DNA from: Panaeolus papilionaceus | Lineage: Eukaryota > Basidiomycota > Agaricomycetes > Agaricales | Direction of reading: 5' to 3' | Length of the DNA: 64,000 bases | Assembly (NCBI GenBank): GCA_015501605.1 | Contig: JADNRZ010000021.1 | Coordinates: 1 to 64,000 of the forward strand | Made by a program: the position numbers and the translations under genes | Shown here: positions 63,806 to 64,000 of the stretch, piece by piece | Position numbering within the stretch: the first letter of the stretch is position 1 | Layout: the number at the start of each line of letters is the position of its first letter | Notes under the pieces: model-generated | What the model was told of the DNA's origin: nothing | Database searches by the model: none | Seen by the model: only the letters and a program-made list of their open reading frames with translations

Positions 63806-64000
63806 CTAATCTTCTTTAGCCTTCCCTTTGCCTGCCTTCTTCGTCATACGGCCAAGAAGTTCCTCCGTCTGTTGAAGCTCGATCTCTAGATCCAAACGTC
63901 GTGCCGCCAGAATCCGGGCCTGCTGATAGGCTTCGTCGTGAGTGAGGCCGGAAGGGGAGGCGATCAATGATAAGAACTCTGATTGGGGTGCAAGTCGACG
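63806..64000 (-). CDS. 3' end of an unrecognised coiled-coil protein gene
   Basis: The minus-strand frame is open from the window edge (64000) to the stop at 63808-63806, giving 64 residues. It contains SLIASPSGLTHDEAYQQARI, then a heptad-like stretch LDLEIELQQTEELLGRM and a basic end KKAGKGKAKED. The composition looks like genuine coding sequence. It could be the end of a host gene or a gene of the element that truncated the Gypsy copy; the window is too short to tell. Confidence 0.5.
   Translation of the reverse strand, partial: RRLAPQSEFLSLIASPSGLTHDEAYQQARILAARRLDLEIELQQTEELLGRMTKKAGKGKAKED

Overview
The window looks like nuclear DNA of a mushroom-forming basidiomycete (Agaricomycetes). 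The reasons are many 45-90 nt GT..AG introns, chromodomain-bearing Ty3/Gypsy elements, F-box genes, a secreted GH92 mannosidase, and a family of P-loop 'G domain' proteins whose G4-like motif reads TTMW, as is typical of mushrooms. Genes are sparse. Most of the sequence is transposons, duplicated segments and decayed gene copies.

Layout: 1-908 is the 3' end of an acidic protein gene with an in-frame TGA. 1.5-5.2 kb holds two tandem decayed copies of a block made of an unrecognised gene (called U here) and a DNAJC3/P58IPK-like TPR gene (called D). The second D copy is split at 5256/11216 by a complete Gypsy chromovirus (5257-11215, identical 222-bp LTRs, GCTTC target duplication). A small two-exon gene (12292-12785, minus) and GTPase paralogue G1 (13745-15334) follow. 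16.9-21.5 kb is a broken GH92 copy (minus) interrupted by two near-identical 1409-bp terminal-inverted-repeat elements facing each other. Paralogue G2 is at 22100-23535. A tRNA-Gly(GCC) gene with an intron is at 24460-24544. 24.6-27 kb carries dispersed duplications and a remarkable array of small hairpins (25364-25947). An intact 13-exon GH92 gene (27285-31198) faces an F-box gene (31303-33729, minus) whose first intron has swollen to 993 nt. A second, decayed F-box copy carries a foldback MITE with TA target duplication, and a sister MITE lies at 36296-37267.

From 38.4 to 61.1 kb the U-D-G block recurs in both orientations: G3 (minus), D3/U3 (minus), G4 (minus, frameshifted), D4 (minus), U4-D5-G5 (plus), D7 (minus), U5-D6 (plus). 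A 1.3-kb element with perfect 18-bp inverted ends and a RecQ-helicase fragment separates G3 from its conserved promoter. The window closes with a truncated second Gypsy chromovirus (61299-63560, minus) and the 3' end of an unrecognised coiled-coil gene.

How it fits together (inference): one ancestral block (U, D, G) was copied at least five times in direct and inverted orientation. Selection appears to have kept G, because exon sizes and phases are conserved in all five copies. U and D decayed, and no D copy here retains a J domain. The most unusual structure is the hairpin array at 25.4-25.9 kb, in which the stem sequences vary but remain complementary.
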